Source of the DNA: Emydura subglobosa
Taxonomy: Eukaryota > Chordata > Testudines > Chelidae
Direction of reading: 5' to 3'
Assembly (NCBI GenBank): GCA_007922225.1
Contig: ML680047.1
Coordinates: forward strand, 397,686-461,685
Length of the DNA: 64,000 bases
In this document: one piece after another, positions 23,701-29,700 of the stretch
How the letters are laid out: every line of letters starts with the position of its first letter
Position numbering within the stretch: position 1 is the stretch's first letter
The notes under the pieces: generated by a model
Told to the model about the DNA's origin: nothing
Seen by the model: the letters and a program-made list of their open reading frames with translations, nothing else
Database searches by the model: none
Made by a program: the position numbers and the translations under genes

Positions 23701-26700
23701 TCTGCATGTAGCCCTCTCCTGGCCCTGCTATGACAGTCTGCACTTGGAGCTCCCTCCATCCTCACCCTGGCTCCACGGGAGCGGCTGCTCCCCGCAAGGC
23801 CTGTGGCTGGAGAACTGCCTGCATGCTAACCTCTTTGCGTCTGACTTGGCAGTGGACCTTTGCCAGCCTGTGTTAGTGAGCCAGATCGAAGGCAACGGGG
23901 ACCCAGAGCCAGACTGGATCTTCCTGCGAGTCACAGCCCGACATGTCATTGAGGTGGAGCTGAAGGCAGCCAGAGTCCTCCATAAACTGGAACTGAAAAG
24001 CCTGCAGAAAGTAGAGACCTCTGAAATGACCTGGAGAAGGATGGTGAGTTGTGACTGCATGAGGTGCTAACCTGTTCATCTTGATATGGGCCAGCATCTC
24101 AGACGCAGGCTTCAGGGACAGAAAAGCCTTGGTTGGAGGAGGAGGGGTCATCGGTCCAGCATGCAAAACCTAAAGTAGATCTCTTTCTCCCACGTCCAGA
24201 GACCGAACTAGCTCCCTGTTGCTGAAGGACGCACAGAGCAGTGCTGTAAGAGCCTGAGTTAGACACTCCTTGGTGTGGAGAGTAGAACAGATCTCCCTCC
24301 TGGTCAATAGAGCGGATTAAAGGGGCCTTTGGCTTAAAGGAGTGTAGGTGGGCTCTGCACTCGACCAAACTAACCCAGCGCAACACTGGGATTAGCTCCT
24401 GTCCTGGGCAGTTCCTGTGTGATTGGTCCAGTGCAGTTCTGCGTCTCCCTGGCTGTGTCAATCCTTGGGAGCACAGTAGCTTGTTTCCTTAGCCCTCCTG
24501 CTATGCAGACCCCTCAGCCCTGCTGCCCATGTCCTCTCACTGTAGTTTATGATCATTAGGCTCTAAAATAACGTAGCTGTGTCCAGACAAGGGGGGAGGG
24601 AATATCTTTTACTAGACCAACGTCTGTGGGTGAGACAAGCTTCTGAGCTCAAACGCTTGAAACAGAAGTTGGTCCAGTCAAAGCTGTGATCTCCCCCACC
24701 TTGTCTAATATCCTGGGACTGAGACGGGAACCACATCACTGCATTAACTGTGGCAGACAGTCTCACTGGACTTTAAAAATCTAGTCCGTATATGCTGAGA
24801 ACTGGGGGTGTTCTCATGCCCCTTCTGCATTTCTCTTCAGCCCCTACTTAGCCCATCTGGCAGCACTTACCTCGTTCGCTCTTCTGCTGCCCTTATCTTC
24901 TCTGAATGTTTCCACTTGTTTGCCTCTCCTCTCAGAGCCACTTCCCCCTGGAGAGGTCTGGCACGGAACAGCAGGCGTTCTCTTTGAAAAGCGACTCCTT
25001 CTAGGCCTTGGAGGCTCCTGTTGTTGCTTTTAATGCTCATGGACTCTCTCTCTGCCCATTTGACTGCAGACAGTCTCCCACAAAGGGTCCTGTCCAGTGT
25101 GCTGCGCAACGCTCTGCTAATCCCAGTAGCACCTAGATGCAGGCTGGCCTGGCCTGAATGGGATCTGTGCCTTGTAGCTGTATTTCCTTCTCTGGAACTG
25201 GCTGTCTCTCCTTGCAGGACCTGGAGCGCGTGTTCCCTGTCCTCACGCTCCATTTCAGCTACATCCGCAAGGACCGTCGGAAGCGCAAATACGTGGTGCT
25301 GGATGATCATCCGGAACTCTGTGTGCAGGTGAGGGCTACATGCAGGCGGGGGCTCAACGTGCTGAGTTGCCACCTGGCACAGACCGGTGGCAATGGGCAG
25401 GGCTGCTGGCTCCGCAGACAGCCTAGCCCTCTCTTCTGGGCCGGAATGCACGTACGCTGACCTCCAGGGCTCTAGAAGACACTCGGAGCCTGCAGCTTCT
25501 ACTGGGGATGTCTGTCTAAAAGCACTGGGCGGCTAGTCACGGCTCCCAAGTTTCACAAGCAGCAGAGGACCCAGGAAATGGGTTGTGCAGGACCCTCCCA
25601 AGTGTGGAGAGTAACAGCCACACCCTGAAATGGGAGGCTGTGGAGGGAACAGGGCTCTGGCACGGGGGCTTTTTGGGGCTAGGCAATAGAAGCTGGTTGG
25701 GCTCTGTCGGAATGGGGGAGGAGGGAGCAGTACCACAGCTAGCTAGCTAAACCCCAGCCTTCAAAACCCTCCTTGGGCACATGAAGCTTATTGGCGCTGA
25801 TCTCGCATCGTGTACTGGATTCTGGGTGTTGGTGGCATTGCTGAACCGAAAGCAAACCGGCTGCTCCAGACACCGTCAATGGACGGGAGCGTTGAGAGCA
25901 TGAACACCTGGCTGTCCTGCGAATGTGGGGAAATCCTGCTGCCTGAACTGTTGGATGTGTCCGGGTAGCTAACGGCTGGAAATGAGCTGCCCTCTGCCTG
26001 CAGAGGCTCCAACTGTCTCTGGAGAGAGGTACCCAGGACAGCTGGCTCAGGAGCCACAGACCAGTTCTAGCAAAGGAGCAGCTGGGGTGGAGGCGTCCCT
26101 TCCTCCAGGATCTAGGAGCAGGGCTGGGTTTCACCTCTGGCTGGAGGCGCTGGTGGGATGATCCCCCTGGGTGTGCAGCATTTGGTCAGGGGACCCAGCA
26201 GCCTGCAGTCCTGGTAAATGGACTTGGGGCAGCTGTCCCTACTCGTGCACCCGCACAGGCTGATCCTGCGAGCTAGTTCTGCACCTGCCCCGGGGCTGTG
26301 TCCATGCTCCTGCCTGAATCCCGTGCTCAGGTCTGTGCTGTGCCAGGTGTGCCCCGCTCACACTCATGCCCTGCTCTCACTAAGACACAGCCCGGCTGGC
26401 AGCCACTCTCCCTATCTTGCTTCTTTCAGTGTGTGCTGAGTGTGCTGGCCCATGCTCTGGAGGAGAATCTGAGAAGTCAAGGACTGGAGGAGGGGTCCAC
26501 GAAGCTCCAGTGCCTGAAATGCAAGCAGGAATTTGCCCAGCCCCTGGCACCTTGGCAGCAGAGTCCGTATCCTGCAGAGGATGAAGGTGGCAAAGGCATG
26601 GAGACAGCTCAGCCAAACCAAGGTCTAGTGCTAGGCCAGAATGCATGGCCATGGCCATGGCCAACAGCCCTGTGCCCAGGGCAGGCTGCCTGATTGATGA

Positions 26701-29700
26701 GAAGTGTGATCAGTTGGGCATGCCTGGGGGCACTCGTGCTAACCACGTATTGTGGGATGGGGACGGATCAGGGCATGGGTATTGGGAGGGAGTCTGTCTT
26801 GTCCAGCTGGAAGAATTAAACAGCTGTTGTTTGGTGTCCCTAGGGCAAATGGCTCCCCTTCCAGGCACCTCCAGGGGCTGGGAGGCTGCAGGTGTATGCA
26901 GAGAGTCCTTGAACATTGCCTGCTGATCGGGAGGGATGTGGGGTCATGTCCTGAGGACAGCTGCTCAGGGAAACTTTTTGACTAGATTGTTCTTGAATGC
27001 AGCAGAGCAGGGACTCAAACCTGAGTGTCCCCCAGCCCCAGCCAGCGCCCCGACCCCCAGGCTGTTGGCTGCTCTGGGAGGTGTCTTCCTGTTATTTTTT
27101 CTGCGAGCAAAAAAAAAAAAAAAAAAGTGGTTTAAATCTCCACGTTCCCGGGCTGGGAAGAGCCATGTCTAGTCCTGACCCCTCTCCCTCCCTTACAGAG
27201 GCTACTGCCCCCAGTCAGCCCATGGTCTGCCCCAGCTGCTGCAGCGACCACGTCGTCATCCTGCCCTGTGAGCGGCGGTCCAGCACGCCCTCGCTCTCCC
27301 AGCATCACTCAGACAAAGCCTGCACAAGTGAGGCCCCATCGGAGACGGGCCCACAGGGGAGCCTGGAGGCAGCGTCTGTCCTGGGCAGCCAGAGCAGGAA
27401 GTTCTATATTGGTGGGGAGGACGACAGCTCCGAGATCGACGCCAGGGCCCAGGAGCTCAGCGGCGAGCACGGCAGCACTGTCCCCTCCAGCTCCCGCAGC
27501 TCCGACGACTACAGGAGGAAGGAGCCGGGCCTGAAGAGCGGCTACTCGTCCCTCAGCCGCACTGACACCAGCGGGGGGAGCCTGATGGGGAGTTACCACT
27601 ACAGCGCTTCCCGTGTGCCCACCCCTTCCCAGCTCTCTCTGAACTCGGAGCCTGAGGAGACCTGGAACCTCAGTCCCCGTGAGTAAAGCAGAGCAGCTCA
27701 GGCGTTGTCCGTCTGACCGGGGTTCCACGCAGACCCTGCTGAGCTGGGAGGAGGTGGGGATTCAGGGAGGGAGCAGCATGTTGAAGAGCAAGGGGCCCGC
27801 ACTCCACGTGGGGACAGCACCGACGCCTCACAAGTAGCGCTGGTGACCTGAGCTCACCCAGTCCGCTGAGTAGTAACGCTTCCTGCCATCCCGCCCAGAG
27901 CCTGTCCTACAGCTGGGAGACGGAGTCGTGGGGTGACTCGCCCAGGTCTGTCAATGACAGGGATGGGAGCGCAGCCCGGGGATGGCCAATCTGCTGAACA
28001 CAAATGGCTTCTCAGGCTTGTGTGACGTTGGCCAGCTGCAAGGAGTTCTTTGTGAATCGTGCTGCCCCGCGTGGAGGCAGGTGGATTGCCTGGCGGAGTT
28101 GGCGGCTCTCCTCTGGTGTGGGGCATTGAACGGGAACACTCCAGACACTGGGTCTCTGGCTGCTCCTGTCTGGGGGGATCTCTTGGTACATGCTGAGCTC
28201 CCAGGCGCGCTCTCCTCAGCTGCATGTGGGGAGCGTGCACTGCCCTCGCCCAGCCCTTGCCTCCAGTGAGTGTGTGGAATCCTTCTCGGAAGGGCTAGGA
28301 TTCCTGCTGGAGCAGGCAGCTCCCTGCGCCTGAAATCCCTGCCAGCAGGGCCCCCCCGGCCCTGACTCACCCACGGAAGTCATTTCCACTGAGCTTTGTT
28401 ACAAGCCTGGTCTGGGAGCCCATAAACCACTTGGATCCTGGCAGTGCCCCCGTGCCACTACTTACGCCCAACTCCCGCTGCTCTGCTGTAAAGAGGGCGC
28501 TGCGCAGGACGGTGCATTGTTCAGGTAGGTGTGCTGGACTCCGTCCGACAGGCTGACCGGATCGCATGGTCTACAACAGTCCCTTGCTGTTGCCCTCCTC
28601 GCTGAATTCAGCTGAGCCCTGGGACCCCTTGTAGATGTTCAGTCAAGGGCAGGCGGGTCTAGTAAAGCAGCATCCGTGGGTAAACTCTCCCTTCAGGGAG
28701 ACTCTTCAGGCAGGTGGTCTGGTGCTTTAGGATCCAGTTGCAATGAGTGTGCACTCCTGTGATCCGTGGGCACAATTAGGTGTGCAGCTGCATGCGTAGT
28801 GTGAGTTGAACTCCTCTGCAGCTTCCTCGCTGTCCTCCATCCCTTGACGCCTTCAGCAGCTGTCCTCGCCCTAGGGCAGAGCAGACAATCCCAGGCTGGT
28901 GCGGGGAGGAGTCCAGCTCCTGGACAAGCCATGGCGTGATCAGCATGTAAACGCAAAGCGGCTCTTGGATGGGTTCTGAGGGGACGTCAGGGAATCTGGA
29001 GCGATGTTGCTCCCAGTGGGCCCCACGCAGAGCAGGGGGAGATGGGGTTAGAGCAGCGGGAGAGGATCTGCAGATGGAGGGAGGACACATGCTGGGAGCG
29101 CTCTCCTAGCTCAGCATGGAAGCAGTCGGGCTGCCTGCCTGGAGGTGATGCCAGGGCAAAGCGTGCTGGGCTTGCCCTGGGGGACGGGGTGCATGGCTTC
29201 CCCTCTGTGTGCGCACAAGCGTCGCTGCCCAGCGGCTGCGCCTGGTGCCGGGGTCTGCTCACCTGGGCGGTGCTGCGGGATCGCTGATCTGCCGCCTCTT
29301 CTCTCTGCAGCCACAAACGGCACCCTGGATGTGAGGGACTTCCGGTCCGTGGACCATCGCCTCCGACTCTACCTGGACATGGAGGTGTTTGAGGAGAACG
29401 GGGAGGAGTTCCAGTGCTTCCTCAAGGTAAGGGGCTCGCTTCCCACAGGCCTGGGAGGGCAGCTGTGTCCAGCTTGCAGCCCCCAGCAGAGGCAGGGTCC
29501 TCGGTGGCAGTACCCCTGCACTCAGTCCGCCTGTTCTGCCTGCACACGTGGGTCGGATGGCTGGATGCGGGCAGTGGGCAGCTCCTCAGCACCTGGGGCA
29601 AGGGAGCAGGTTGTGATGGGTTATATCCTACCCCACTCTGCTCTTCCAGGTGGCCGTGGTGAAGTTTGGCCGGTGCGGGGAGTTTCCTTCTCTCCTGGTG

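Noticed and set aside
26645..26926. Extension of STK11IP exon 17 to a later donor
   Set aside because: Past 26622 the frame no longer resembles the family, and exon 18 joins in phase from either earlier donor.
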